From Lawsonella sp012842085 (lineage in GTDB: Bacteria; Actinomycetota; Actinomycetes; Mycobacteriales; Mycobacteriaceae): a stretch of 64,000 bases of DNA. Below, in pieces: positions 54,147 to 63,166 of this stretch (its first letter is position 1; every line of letters starts with the position of its first letter). The notes under the pieces are model-generated. The model searched no databases, was not told the origin of the DNA, and saw only the letters and a program-made list of their open reading frames with translations. The stretch lies in assembly GCA_036749735.1 (NCBI GenBank), contig DAINXV010000001.1:868001-932000 (forward strand). The letters are read 5' to 3'. The position numbers were made by a program, and so were the translations under genes.

Positions 54147-55607
54147 ATGTCCAAGAAATCTTTGCGCGTTTTCGCGACCCGCACCGCCAGCATCGCCGCT
54201 GCCGGCAGCCTTCTCGTGGGACTCACCGCCGCCCTTCCCAACGCTGCGGCCACCACCCTGGAAGGCTACGAAACCATTCGGGTCACCCAGAAATCCGGCG
54301 ACAATAAAGACATCGCCGTCGAGAACCTAACCACCCCGCGAAGCCAATACACCAAAAAACCGGTGCTGTTGAATAACGACGCCGACGACCTGGTGGTACT
54401 CGCGGGCAAGAACACTAAGCCGGCCGACCAGAAGAAGGCTCGCTCCATCCCGGGATACAACCCCTGGCAGCACCTTGCCCCCGAAGGTGACGGACCGGAC
54501 TTCGAGGACGTCGATTACGCCAACGGCTACTCCGCGGAGAAACTTTTCACCCTCTACCGTTCTGACGTTCCCGAAGGTATCAGCTTCGTGAACGCCATCT
54601 CCGGCTACGATGCGGCCATCAACAATAAGGCCATCTACAAACAAAATCTGGAAACCACCATTGCTATCAACAACAACGCCAGCAAGGTGCAGATCCAGCG
54701 TGCGGTGCAGGACTCCAATGAGGAGAACATCTCCACCATGTCCGACGCCATGGGCGGCAAGATGGGCAAGATTTTCCGCGACCTCTACAACGAGGGCAAA
54801 CTGCCCAAGTTGCAGCAGCTGATCGGCGGTAGCTTCTCCCGTGCCTTCCACTTCATGAACGCCACCGGGTTGGAGAAAGTCACCTACCGCAACCCGCGTC
54901 CGTTCGCTGTCGCCCAGGACCGCATCAAGTACTACTACGAGGATGTGGATGACGCGATTGAGGACGAAGGCTACCGCGCTCTCTTCTGGTCCTACCCCTC
55001 GGGCCACACCAACCGCGCCTACATTAAGGGCATCATTCTGGCCACCATGCTGCCGGAGATTGCACCCCAGCTGATGGCACGCGCCTCCGAGGTTGGCTAC
55101 AACCGCATCGTCATGGGTGTGCACTACCCGCTGGACGTTATTGCCGGACGCATCACCGGTACTGCCTCCATGACACAGCACTGGAATGACGAACGCTTCC
55201 GTCCACTCTTCTACGAAGCCATGCGGGAACTGCGCGGCTCCCTCGAAAAGCAGTGTGGAACCACTATCGCCAAGTGCACCAAGCAGGGTCTGCAGTGGCT
55301 GGACACGAAGGAATCTGTTCGCGTCTACACCGAGCGTATGACCTATGGCTTCCCCAAGATCGGCAAGACTGGCGTGAAGTTCACTGTTCCCACCTACGCC
55401 GAGCAACTGCTGCGCACCATCTTCCCGAAGCTCACCCAGCAGCAGCGCCGGATGGTGCTGGAGGCCACCGCTATGGAGTCCGGCTACCCGCTGGATATTA
55501 GCGGCCCCGATGGTGGTTGGCAGCGCGTCAACTTCGCTAAAGCTTTCGCCGCCAAGGTGACGGTGCAACGCGACGGTTCGCTTATCATCAACTACCCCAA
55601 GGTGTAG
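54147..55607 (+). CDS. Secreted PAP2-type acid phosphatase
   Basis: 486 residues with a signal peptide (SKKSLRVFATRTAS, core, ending near PNAAA at 31-35). The PAP2/vanadium-haloperoxidase active site is present: RNPRPFAVAQDR (phosphate-binding Arg), SYPSGHTNRAY (catalytic Ser-Gly-His) and SEVGYNRIVMGVHYPLDVIAGR (second Arg and His). Such enzymes remove phosphate from lipids or small organic phosphates outside the cell. N- and C-terminal extensions of about 200 and 150 residues are longer than in simple class A acid phosphatases. Strong terminators lie on both sides, so it is a single-gene unit. Confidence 0.85.
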   Translation: MSKKSLRVFATRTASIAAAGSLLVGLTAALPNAAATTLEGYETIRVTQKSGDNKDIAVENLTTPRSQYTKKPVLLNNDADDLVVLAGKNTKPADQKKARSIPGYNPWQHLAPEGDGPDFEDVDYANGYSAEKLFTLYRSDVPEGISFVNAISGYDAAINNKAIYKQNLETTIAINNNASKVQIQRAVQDSNEENISTMSDAMGGKMGKIFRDLYNEGKLPKLQQLIGGSFSRAFHFMNATGLEKVTYRNPRPFAVAQDRIKYYYEDVDDAIEDEGYRALFWSYPSGHTNRAYIKGIILATMLPEIAPQLMARASEVGYNRIVMGVHYPLDVIAGRITGTASMTQHWNDERFRPLFYEAMRELRGSLEKQCGTTIAKCTKQGLQWLDTKESVRVYTERMTYGFPKIGKTGVKFTVPTYAEQLLRTIFPKLTQQQRRMVLEATAMESGYPLDISGPDGGWQRVNFAKAFAAKVTVQRDGSLIINYPKV

Positions 55608-55642
55608 CTGCCCGGTGTAGCTGCACGCTCACATAACGACAA

Positions 55643-55683
55643 AAGATCGCCCGCCTCGGACTCAGTCCAGGGCGGGCGATCTT
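55643..55683 (+). terminator. Bidirectional rho-independent terminator
   Basis: A 13-bp perfect stem AAGATCGCCCGCC (55643-55655) / GGCGGGCGATCTT (55671-55683), with the loop itself able to fold (GGACT/AGTCC). It lies between the convergent phosphatase and lipase genes. Confidence 0.85.
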
Positions 55684-55733
55684 CTTATGAGCGATCTAGT
55701 TATGCAATGCCTTGTTCAAGCATGTTGCTGTGT

Positions 55734-56999
55734 TTAGCACATGTTGTTCGGTGCGGGCACTCCGTCCAGACGGGAGAAGATCCAGGCGAGAGCGAACGGT
55801 AGGCCGACACCGAAGTTCGACAGGTGGTCGGGGCCTTTGGTGTCGAGGTAGACGGCACGCAGACCGGGGCGTGCTTTACACCAGTTGCGGACGACCTTTT
55901 GAACCTGCTTGTGCGGAACAAAGACATCCTTATTGGTGGCCCACACGTAGACCGGCACCTTGGGGGCGCGCTTGTAGTTGATGAGGCTATTTTCGCGCAG
56001 CACCTTCATGGCTTCGCGCTCCTTGCGGATCTGCACGTTGTTCATGGTGGTGGTGGCGGATTCGTTCGCCCACTGGTCCAGGATGCGGGTAATGCAAGCG
56101 TTCCGGTTGCGGTTCGCCAGTTTCTTACCCTTCTTGGACAGTCGGGGGGTGACGTTCATGCGGTTGGGGTACTCGCGTTCGAGACCCAGCATGGATGCCA
56201 TCACAATGCCGAACGCGGGGTTGCGGGCGTTTCCGAGAGTCTGACCCATCCACTCCATGTCAACTGGAGAACCACCCATGACGGCACCGACCAGGTTCAA
56301 CTCTGGTGCATAAGCGGGCTGCATAGCGGCAGCAAAGCCAGAGACCATAGCGCCGCCGGAGTAGCCGGCAATCAGCATGCGGGAGTCGCGCACCATAGCT
56401 TCTTTAATCTGGCGGGCGGCGCGCATGGCATCCAAAGTGATGTGGGCGCCCAGGCGGTTGGCGGTGTAGGCGCCTTTGAGCCCTAGGTGGTCCGGCAGAA
56501 TGGTGGTGACACCACGTGCGGCCATCACGGCGGCCACCGACATATAGATGGGGCTGCGGCCGCTCAACTCGTCGGCATATCCGGCACCGTCAGGAAAGTG
56601 GGTGATGGTTTTTTGGATGGCCTCGAAGCCGAAGGAGGGCTGGCACTTTACGCCCAAAGAGTTGATGAAGTCGGCATAAACAAAAACGTGGCCATTCGGC
56701 AACGCCGAGAATGGGCGCACGATAGCACTACTGGCCAGGATGGGTTTTCCGAAAGTGTTGGTGGATCGGAAAATATACTGCATGGCCAGGGTGCCCGGAA
56801 TGGGGGAGGGCACGAAGCGGGTGCCGAGCAGTTGTCCGTTCCGAGCCTTATTAAGACGCGATTGGCTGACTTTGAAGAAGGATCCAAGCGGCGTGCGGTC
56901 ATAGGTAGGAGCAGCTGATGCTTCTGGGGCGAAAACCAATCCCGATGCTACTGCAACCGTTGTGACCAGCGTCAGCATTTTCTTTTTGAAGCTTTTCAT
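55734..56999 (-). CDS. Secreted LIP-family lipase
   Basis: 421 residues from ATG 56999 (MKSFKKKMLTLV signal peptide, cleavage near EASAAP at 26-31); the frame runs ten codons further but without signal character. It resembles the secretory LIP lipases (Candida and Corynebacterium type): QYIFRSTNTFGKP, FVYADFINSLG, LPDHLGLKGAY, nucleophile elbow IAGYSGGAM near residue 213, and YVWATNKDVFVPHKQV before a late DHLSNF with the likely catalytic His. Substrates in the family are triacylglycerols or diesters. It stands alone, ending at the terminator 55643. Confidence 0.87.
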   Translation of the reverse strand: MKSFKKKMLTLVTTVAVASGLVFAPEASAAPTYDRTPLGSFFKVSQSRLNKARNGQLLGTRFVPSPIPGTLAMQYIFRSTNTFGKPILASSAIVRPFSALPNGHVFVYADFINSLGVKCQPSFGFEAIQKTITHFPDGAGYADELSGRSPIYMSVAAVMAARGVTTILPDHLGLKGAYTANRLGAHITLDAMRAARQIKEAMVRDSRMLIAGYSGGAMVSGFAAAMQPAYAPELNLVGAVMGGSPVDMEWMGQTLGNARNPAFGIVMASMLGLEREYPNRMNVTPRLSKKGKKLANRNRNACITRILDQWANESATTTMNNVQIRKEREAMKVLRENSLINYKRAPKVPVYVWATNKDVFVPHKQVQKVVRNWCKARPGLRAVYLDTKGPDHLSNFGVGLPFALAWIFSRLDGVPAPNNMC

Positions 57000-57278
57000 A
57001 AGACACCGTTCTGTCGTACAGGGGAGCATTCACTGTGAGCGAACTGTAGTGATAGTGATCTATCCTATGGACATTTTTTGGAAATCGCTACCTTGCTCTG
57101 TGCTGGTAGACGCCTGTGAAGAAGAATAAGCAAAGCAAACCTGTGCTTGTACACAACTTTGTAACGAAGTTGCCGTCCAAAACCATAAAATAAATGGAAG
57201 GTTTTATATCTACTTTTTCACTGCTTTCCTCGTCACACGCTGGACGGTAGTGATGGCATGTGGCTGCGAAGGATAATC

Positions 57279-59186
57279 ATGGCTAACTATTTCGACACAG
57301 ATAAAGTCTTTGGCGAAGAATACGATTTTTCAGAACTGAGCACTTTCCCAGAAATGGCGCAACGCCGCTACCAGGAAATCATGGACGGGGCGAAACCGGA
57401 CTACCCGGTTTTCCGCTTCTTTGATTACCTCAACGCTCCGGAATCAACTGGAGAAACCCTCAACTGGAAGCAATTCTGGACCCGCGCCACCGCCGTCAGC
57501 GCCCAAATTCAAGCCGTCACCGAGCCGGGCGACCGCGTCGTGGTGATGACGAAGCAGGGCCTGGAATACGTTGTGGCTTTCTGGGGCATCCTGCTCTCTG
57601 GCCGCATTGGCATTCCGGCCTTCAGCCCCACCGAGCCCGCCCACGCCGGCTACCTGGAAGCCATCCTCCTCGACGCACAACCGACCCTCATCCTCACCAG
57701 TGTGAAAACCGCCGGTGCCGTACGGGACTTCCTGAAGAGCCAAGACATTAAGAACCCGCCGCGCGTCGTCGTGGTGGAAGGTGTGGAGGACGCCCTCTCC
57801 GAGAAATGGGTCGCCCCGGATGTGAAACCCAAGGATATTGCCTACCTGCAGTACTCTTCTGGCTCCACCCGTCGCCCCACCGCCTCCTGCATTACCCACC
57901 AGGGGGCGTTGACGGCAGCGGCACAAGTGCTGCGGGTATTGGTCACCGAGTCGCGCCACCGGGGTGTGCAGTGGATTCCGATTTTCCATGCCCTGTCCAT
58001 TATTTACATCTACGGCTGTGCTGTGGCGGACATTCAGTTGGACATGATGGAGCCGGCTGCCATGCTGCAGAAACCCTCCCGCTGGATTAAGCTCCTCCAG
58101 TCCGAAAACGGCGAGCAGGTGTTTTCTTCCGGACCAGACTTCGCCTACGGCCTCGCCGCCGCCCAGTTCACTCCGGAAGAGTACGAAGGGCTGGATCTTT
58201 CCCGGCTCATGGCACTCGGTAACGCCTCCGAAACCGTCACCCGCGATAGCGTCTTGGCGTTCCAGAAAGTATTCGCCCCCTACGGCCTCCGCAAGGGAGT
58301 CATGCTTCCCGCCTACGGCATGTCGGAAGCCACCCTGGGTTTCACGGTTCCGCGCCGGGGTGACGAAGCTCCACTCGTCTACGTGGACGGAAAAGAACTG
58401 GCAGCAGGCCGCTTTGTGGAACTTCCCGAGGAGGAGAAGGACACCGGTCTCCCCCAGATTGGTGTCGGGTACCCCATGGAGGATGCCTGGGTCACCATTG
58501 TGAAAGCAGAGTTTGACGAGAACGAAGAGTTCACCGGCCGCGGTCGCGAAATTGAGGACGGCGAAATCGGCGAAATTTGGGGAACCTCCATCACCCTTGC
58601 CGACGGCTATTGGGGTCTGGAGGAAGAATCCAAGGAAGTTTTCGAAAACGAGATTGTCGAATTTCTCCCCGACGACAAGACCCACGCCATTATTGATGGC
58701 AAACGTGTGCCAGCAGAGTTCAAGTGGCTGCGCACCGGCGACTGCGGAACTTTCCACAAAGGGCACCTGTTTGTGACGGGTCGTGTGAAGGACCTCATTA
58801 TTGTGGATGGCCGCAACCACGTCGCCACCGACATTGAGGCCACCACGGATGCTGCCGCCGAAGGCACCCTAAATATTAAAGGTATGGCGGCTTTCGCAGC
58901 GTCGGCCGCTGATGTGCCGGAATCCGCGACGGAGCGAACCGGGCATGGTATTGACCGGGAAAGCACCACCGAGCAGCTCATTGTTTTGGCGGAGGAGAAT
59001 CCGGAGAACCCACCCCAGGATAAGGAAGCCCTGTTGCAGCAGGTGCGGACCCTTATCGCGCGCCGTCACGGCCTGCAGCTCACAGACTTTCTGGTGCTGC
59101 CCGCCAACACTTTGCCGCGTACGCCGACCGGAAAAGTGAAGCGACTCGCGGCTGGTGAGGCCTACACCGCCGGCGAATACGATTAG
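57279..59186 (+). CDS. FadD32-like fatty acyl-AMP ligase, copy 1
   Basis: 635 residues from ATG 57279 (AAGGAT upstream; an in-frame start at 57258 is rejected for lack of a site). Seen: YSSGSTRRPTAS (ATP loop; FadD32 has STRTPAG here), IPIFHALSIIYIYG, AYGMSEATLGF, LRTGDCGTF, VKDLIIVDGRNH and TPTGKVKRL (catalytic Lys). Fatty acyl-AMP ligases activate fatty acids and pass them to a carrier protein rather than CoA; FadD32 primes Pks13 in mycolic-acid synthesis. No PKS or acyl carrier lies next to it. It is a close tandem paralogue of the next gene. Confidence 0.9.
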   Translation: MANYFDTDKVFGEEYDFSELSTFPEMAQRRYQEIMDGAKPDYPVFRFFDYLNAPESTGETLNWKQFWTRATAVSAQIQAVTEPGDRVVVMTKQGLEYVVAFWGILLSGRIGIPAFSPTEPAHAGYLEAILLDAQPTLILTSVKTAGAVRDFLKSQDIKNPPRVVVVEGVEDALSEKWVAPDVKPKDIAYLQYSSGSTRRPTASCITHQGALTAAAQVLRVLVTESRHRGVQWIPIFHALSIIYIYGCAVADIQLDMMEPAAMLQKPSRWIKLLQSENGEQVFSSGPDFAYGLAAAQFTPEEYEGLDLSRLMALGNASETVTRDSVLAFQKVFAPYGLRKGVMLPAYGMSEATLGFTVPRRGDEAPLVYVDGKELAAGRFVELPEEEKDTGLPQIGVGYPMEDAWVTIVKAEFDENEEFTGRGREIEDGEIGEIWGTSITLADGYWGLEEESKEVFENEIVEFLPDDKTHAIIDGKRVPAEFKWLRTGDCGTFHKGHLFVTGRVKDLIIVDGRNHVATDIEATTDAAAEGTLNIKGMAAFAASAADVPESATERTGHGIDRESTTEQLIVLAEENPENPPQDKEALLQQVRTLIARRHGLQLTDFLVLPANTLPRTPTGKVKRLAAGEAYTAGEYD

Positions 59187-59213
59187 ATCCGTTAACTGAG
59201 TCTTTTAATAGCT

Positions 59214-59255
59214 ACAAATCGCAGTTTTGACCGCGCTGTTGAAACTGCGATTTGT
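59214..59255 (+). terminator. Hairpin between the two ligase genes
   Basis: ACAAATCGCAGTTT (59214-59227) pairs perfectly with AAACTGCGATTTGT (59242-59255). No T run follows, so it may be an attenuating or mRNA-stabilising hairpin instead of a full terminator. Confidence 0.5.
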
Positions 59256-59448
59256 GCTGTTGACGGCATTTTGGGAGAGTTAGCCAAAGGAACACTACGA
59301 AATTGTAAAAAATGTAACGTTTTTACTTGTTGCATGTATATGAGTAGTGAATAGACTTAAGCAAGTTTCATCGATGCTGTGGGGTCCTCTCGCCACGGCA
59401 TTTTCTATGAGGACTCCCGTCTTCGCCCCTTTCGAATGAAGGACAGAT

Positions 59449-61356
59449 ATGACAGACTACTTTGACATCGACAAGGTATTTGGCCCCGAATACGATTTTT
59501 CTGAGCTCACCACCTTCCCCGAAATTGGCCTCCGTCGCTACCAAGAGATTGCTGACGGCGCCAAGGAAGACTGGACCGTCTTCCGCTTCTTCGACTACCT
59601 GAATGACCCCGAAGCTGAGGGTGAAATTCTTAACTGGGAGAAGTTCTGGACTCGCTCCACTGCCGTTGCCGCTCAGCTGCAGACCATGATCGAAAAGGGC
59701 GATCGCGTCGTTGCTATGCTGCCGCAGAGCCTCGAGTACGTCGTTGGCTTCTGGGGCATCCTCCTTTCCGGTGGTATCGCCATCCCGGCCTTCATCCCCA
59801 CCGAGCCCGCCCACGCCGGCTACCTGGAAGCCATCCTGCTGGACGCCCAGCCGAAGGTCATCCTCACCAGTGTGAAAACCGCCGGTGCCGTCCGCAACTT
59901 CCTGAAGGAACAAGACATTAAGAACCCGCCGCGCGTCGTCGTGGTGGAAGGTATCGAGGACGCCCTCTCCAAGGATTGGGTCCAGCCGGACGTTGAGCCC
60001 AACGATATTGCCTACCTGCAGTACTCCTCTGGCTCCACCCGTCGCCCCACCGCCTCCTGCATTTCGCACCGCGCCGCACTCACCGCCACCGCCCAGATTC
60101 TGCGTGCACTGGTCAACACCCCCAAGCACCGCGGTGTGCAGTGGATTCCGATCTTCCACGCGCTTTCCCTCATCTACATTTTCGGTTGCGCCGTGGCCGA
60201 CATTCAGCTCGACATGATGGAGCCGGCCGCCATGCTGCAGAAGCCGAGCCGCTGGATCAACCTTCTCCCGTCCCAAAACGGCGAGATCGTGTTCTCCTCC
60301 GCCCCGGACTTCGCCTACGGCCTTGCCGCCGCCCACGCCCAGCCAGAAGAGGGCTCCGACCTGGATCTCACCAAGGTGATGGCGCTGGCTAACGGCTCCG
60401 AGGCTGTCTCCACCGACAGTGTCAATGCTTTCAAGGCCGTCTTCACCCCGTACGGTTTGCAAAACGGCGTCATCCGCCCCGCCTACGGCATGTCCGAAGC
60501 CACCCTGGGTCTCACCTGCCCCCGCGTTGGGGAAGAAGCTCCCATGGTGTCCGTCGACGGTAAGGCTCTTGCCGAAGGCCGCTTCGAGATTCTGCCGGCC
60601 GACAAGTTTGATGAAGGCCTCCCCCAGATGGGTCTCGGCCGTCCGCTGGAGGACTGCTGGGTTGTTATCGTGAAGGCTGAATTCGACGAGAACGAAGAGT
60701 TCACCGGTAAAGCCCGCGAGATCGAAGATGGCCAGATCGGTGAAATCTGGGCCACCTCCGCCACCCTCGCCAACGGCTACTGGGGACTGGAGAAGGAAAC
60801 CGAAGAAACCTTCGGCAATGACATCAGCGAATTCCTTCCCGACGACAAGACCCACGCCATTGTGGACGGCAAGCGCTTCCCGGAGGGTGCCAAGTGGCTC
60901 CGCACCGGTGACTGCGGTACCTTCCACGACGGCTACGTCTTCGTCACCGGCCGTGTGAAGGACCTCATTATTGTGGACGGCCGCAACCACGTCGCCACCG
61001 ACATTGAGGCCACCACAACCACTGCTGCCGCTGGCCGCCTCGCCCCGAAGGGCATGGCTGCCTTCGCTGTCTCCGCCGCCAACGTTCTGGACTCCGCTTC
61101 CGAGCGCACCGGCCGTGGCATTGACCGCGACACCAACACCGAGCAGCTGGTCATTCTGGCTGAAGAAGTTGCCGACAATCCGATCGAGGACAAGGCTGCG
61201 CTCCTGGACGAGATTCGCTCCCTGATTGCTCGCCGGCACGGACTGCAGGTTGCGGACTTTATGGTTCTTCCTGAGAAGACCCTGCCCCGCACCCCCAACG
61301 GCAAGGTTAAGCGTCTAGCTGCTAGCGAATCCTACATTAAGGGTGAATACAACTAG
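59449..61356 (+). CDS. FadD32-like fatty acyl-AMP ligase, copy 2
   Basis: 635 residues from ATG 59449 (AAGGACAG upstream), the same length as copy 1 and alike nearly everywhere, with long identical blocks at DNA level (for example around 57740-57782 and 59912-59954). It carries the same landmarks: YSSGSTRRPTAS, AYGMSEATLGL, LRTGDCGTF, DLIIVDGRNH and TPNGKVKRL. Codon use is more strongly biased than in copy 1, suggesting higher expression. Its own 262-base upstream region and strong terminator suggest separate control. A near full-length antisense frame (59368-61239) is a by-product of codon bias. Confidence 0.9.
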   Translation: MTDYFDIDKVFGPEYDFSELTTFPEIGLRRYQEIADGAKEDWTVFRFFDYLNDPEAEGEILNWEKFWTRSTAVAAQLQTMIEKGDRVVAMLPQSLEYVVGFWGILLSGGIAIPAFIPTEPAHAGYLEAILLDAQPKVILTSVKTAGAVRNFLKEQDIKNPPRVVVVEGIEDALSKDWVQPDVEPNDIAYLQYSSGSTRRPTASCISHRAALTATAQILRALVNTPKHRGVQWIPIFHALSLIYIFGCAVADIQLDMMEPAAMLQKPSRWINLLPSQNGEIVFSSAPDFAYGLAAAHAQPEEGSDLDLTKVMALANGSEAVSTDSVNAFKAVFTPYGLQNGVIRPAYGMSEATLGLTCPRVGEEAPMVSVDGKALAEGRFEILPADKFDEGLPQMGLGRPLEDCWVVIVKAEFDENEEFTGKAREIEDGQIGEIWATSATLANGYWGLEKETEETFGNDISEFLPDDKTHAIVDGKRFPEGAKWLRTGDCGTFHDGYVFVTGRVKDLIIVDGRNHVATDIEATTTTAAAGRLAPKGMAAFAVSAANVLDSASERTGRGIDRDTNTEQLVILAEEVADNPIEDKAALLDEIRSLIARRHGLQVADFMVLPEKTLPRTPNGKVKRLAASESYIKGEYN

Positions 61357-61419
61357 CTAGTATGGATGATCGCTCCCTTTAAGCGTGGGTTTATTGGCTT
61401 TTGCTGACGCTTAAAGGAG

Positions 61420-61456
61420 AAGGGCCGCCCCGCAGGCTTACGGCGGGGCGGCCCTT
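61420..61456 (+). terminator. Rho-independent terminator
   Basis: A 14-bp perfect stem AAGGGCCGCCCCGC (61420-61433) / GCGGGGCGGCCCTT (61443-61456), nine-base loop, followed by AATATTT. It ends the second ligase gene. Confidence 0.8.
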
Positions 61457-61498
61457 AATATTTGCAGTATCCAGATTGCACCGCTACTCAGCGCATAA

Positions 61499-61538
61499 AG
61501 TAATCCCCGCATGGTTCCTCAACCACGCGGGGATTACT
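61499..61538 (-). terminator. Terminator of the glpFK operon
   Basis: AGTAATCCCCGC (61499-61510) pairs perfectly with GCGGGGATTACT (61527-61538), with an inner GGTT/AACC extension of the loop. It lies 43 bases past the glpK stop on the minus strand; only a short T-rich stretch follows. Confidence 0.7.
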
Positions 61539-61580
61539 CACATATGAAGTTATGTGTGGGGCTGGCGGAAGGGCTCCTAA

Positions 61581-63110
61581 CTAGTCGGTTTCTTCCCAAC
61601 CGTAGGTGCGTTCCACAGCCTTATTCCATTCGGCGTAGAGGCGGGTGCGGGTCTCTTCATCCATGTCAGGATTCCAGCGCTTGTCCTCTTGCCAGTTGTC
61701 CATCAGGTCGTCGATGCTCTCCCAGAAGCCCACATGCAGGCCGGCCGCATAGGCGGCGCCCAAGGCAGTGGTTTCTGCCACTACCGGACGGCTCACCGGC
61801 ACGTCCAGTATGTCAGCCTGGAATTGCATAAGCGGCTCGGACTTCACCATGCCGCCGTCCACCTTGAGGGACTTCAAGGTCACACCAGAGTCTGCCTCCA
61901 TGGCGTCCACCAGCTCGCGGGTCTGGTAGGCGGTGGCCTCCAGCACGGAGCGAGCAATGTGGCCACGGTTGGCGTAGCGGGTGAGTCCCACAATCACGCC
62001 ACGGGCATCGTCGCGCCAGCGGGGTGCCAAGAGACCAGAGAAGGCGGGGACGAAGTAGACGCCACCATTGTCCTCCACCGTTTCGGCAAGCTTGTCGCAG
62101 GCGGGGGCATTGGGGATCATCTTCAGGTTGTCGCGCAGCCACTGCACCAAGGATCCGCCCATAGCGACGGAGCCTTCCAGTGCGTACACCGGCTTGTTGT
62201 CACCAATCTGGTAGCAGACGGTGGTGATGAGTCCGTGGTTGGAGAACTTGGGTTCTTCGCCGGTGCTCATCAGCAGGAAGAGGCCGGTGCCGTAGGTGTT
62301 TTTGGCTTGTCCGGGTTCGAAGCAGAGCTGGCCGAAGGTGGCTGCCTGCTGGTCACCGAGCACGCCGGTAATGGGGACGCCAGCCAGGGAGCCGCGTTCC
62401 CGAACCACACCGAAGTCTCCCGAGGAGGGTCGAATCTCGGGCAGCATGGACATCGGAATGCCCATGGCTTCGCACAGTTCTTCGTCCCACTCCAGAGTAT
62501 TGATGTCCATCAACAGGGTGCGGGAGGCGTTGGTGACGTCGGTGGCGTGGATGGTGGTGTCGTTCGGGCCGGGCTTGCTGCCGCCGGTCAACTTCCACAG
62601 AATCCAGCTGTCGGGGGTACCGAATAGGAGGTCACCATTTTCGGCCTTCTCCCGGGCACCTTCCACGTTGTCCAGAATCCACTTGATCTTGGGGCCAGAA
62701 GAGTAGGAGCTCAGCGGCAGACCGGTCTTCTTCTGGAATTTGTAGATTCCGTCGTCGCCCGCCAGTTCACGGCAGATGCCGGCGGTGCGGGTGTCCTGCC
62801 AAACAATGCCGTTGTAGATGGGCTCACCAGTGTTCTTATCCCACACGATGGTGGTTTCACGCTGGTTGGTAATACCTAGGGCGGCTAGGTCGCTGGGTGC
62901 CAGGTCAGCAGAGGCCAGCGCCTCTCCCACAACCATGCGGACACAGTCCCAGATTTCGATGGGGTTGTGCTCTACCCAGCCTTTTTGCGGGAAGATCTGC
63001 TCGAATTCCATCTGTCCGACGGAGACGATCTCACCCTCGCGATCAAAAATGATGCAGCGGGCAGAGGTCGTGCCTTCATCGATAGCAGCGATGTACTTCT
63101 TGTCGGTCAC
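61581..63110 (-). CDS. glpK: Glycerol kinase
   Basis: 509 residues, standard for the FGGY-family glycerol kinase that makes glycerol 3-phosphate from ATP and glycerol. Seen: IDEGTTSARCIIFD (ATP phosphate loop), KGWVEHNPIEIW, ITNQRETTIVWD, GIVWQDTRT (glycerol site) and RGVIVGLTRYANRGHIARS with the FGGY-type C-terminal signature. It lies 56 bases downstream of glpF on the same strand, forming an uptake-and-phosphorylation operon, and ends at a hairpin terminator. Confidence 0.96.
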   Translation of the reverse strand: MTDKKYIAAIDEGTTSARCIIFDREGEIVSVGQMEFEQIFPQKGWVEHNPIEIWDCVRMVVGEALASADLAPSDLAALGITNQRETTIVWDKNTGEPIYNGIVWQDTRTAGICRELAGDDGIYKFQKKTGLPLSSYSSGPKIKWILDNVEGAREKAENGDLLFGTPDSWILWKLTGGSKPGPNDTTIHATDVTNASRTLLMDINTLEWDEELCEAMGIPMSMLPEIRPSSGDFGVVRERGSLAGVPITGVLGDQQAATFGQLCFEPGQAKNTYGTGLFLLMSTGEEPKFSNHGLITTVCYQIGDNKPVYALEGSVAMGGSLVQWLRDNLKMIPNAPACDKLAETVEDNGGVYFVPAFSGLLAPRWRDDARGVIVGLTRYANRGHIARSVLEATAYQTRELVDAMEADSGVTLKSLKVDGGMVKSEPLMQFQADILDVPVSRPVVAETTALGAAYAAGLHVGFWESIDDLMDNWQEDKRWNPDMDEETRTRLYAEWNKAVERTYGWEETD

Positions 63111-63166
63111 GGTTAACTTCTCCTCGAGAGAATTATCTTAAAGGGGATGACGGTGGTCGGTGGGTG

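Noticed and set aside
57179..57205. Imperfect AAAACC/GGTTTT inverted repeat before the first FadD32-like gene, considered as an iron box
   Set aside because: It does not match the DtxR/IdeR consensus and the arms are short and interrupted.
59368..61239. 623-residue frame antisense to the second FadD32-like gene
   Set aside because: It mirrors the coding gene codon by codon, is rich in Gly/Val/His with no domain, and a similar frame lies opposite copy 1 (57444-58820). Strong GC-ending codon bias explains it.
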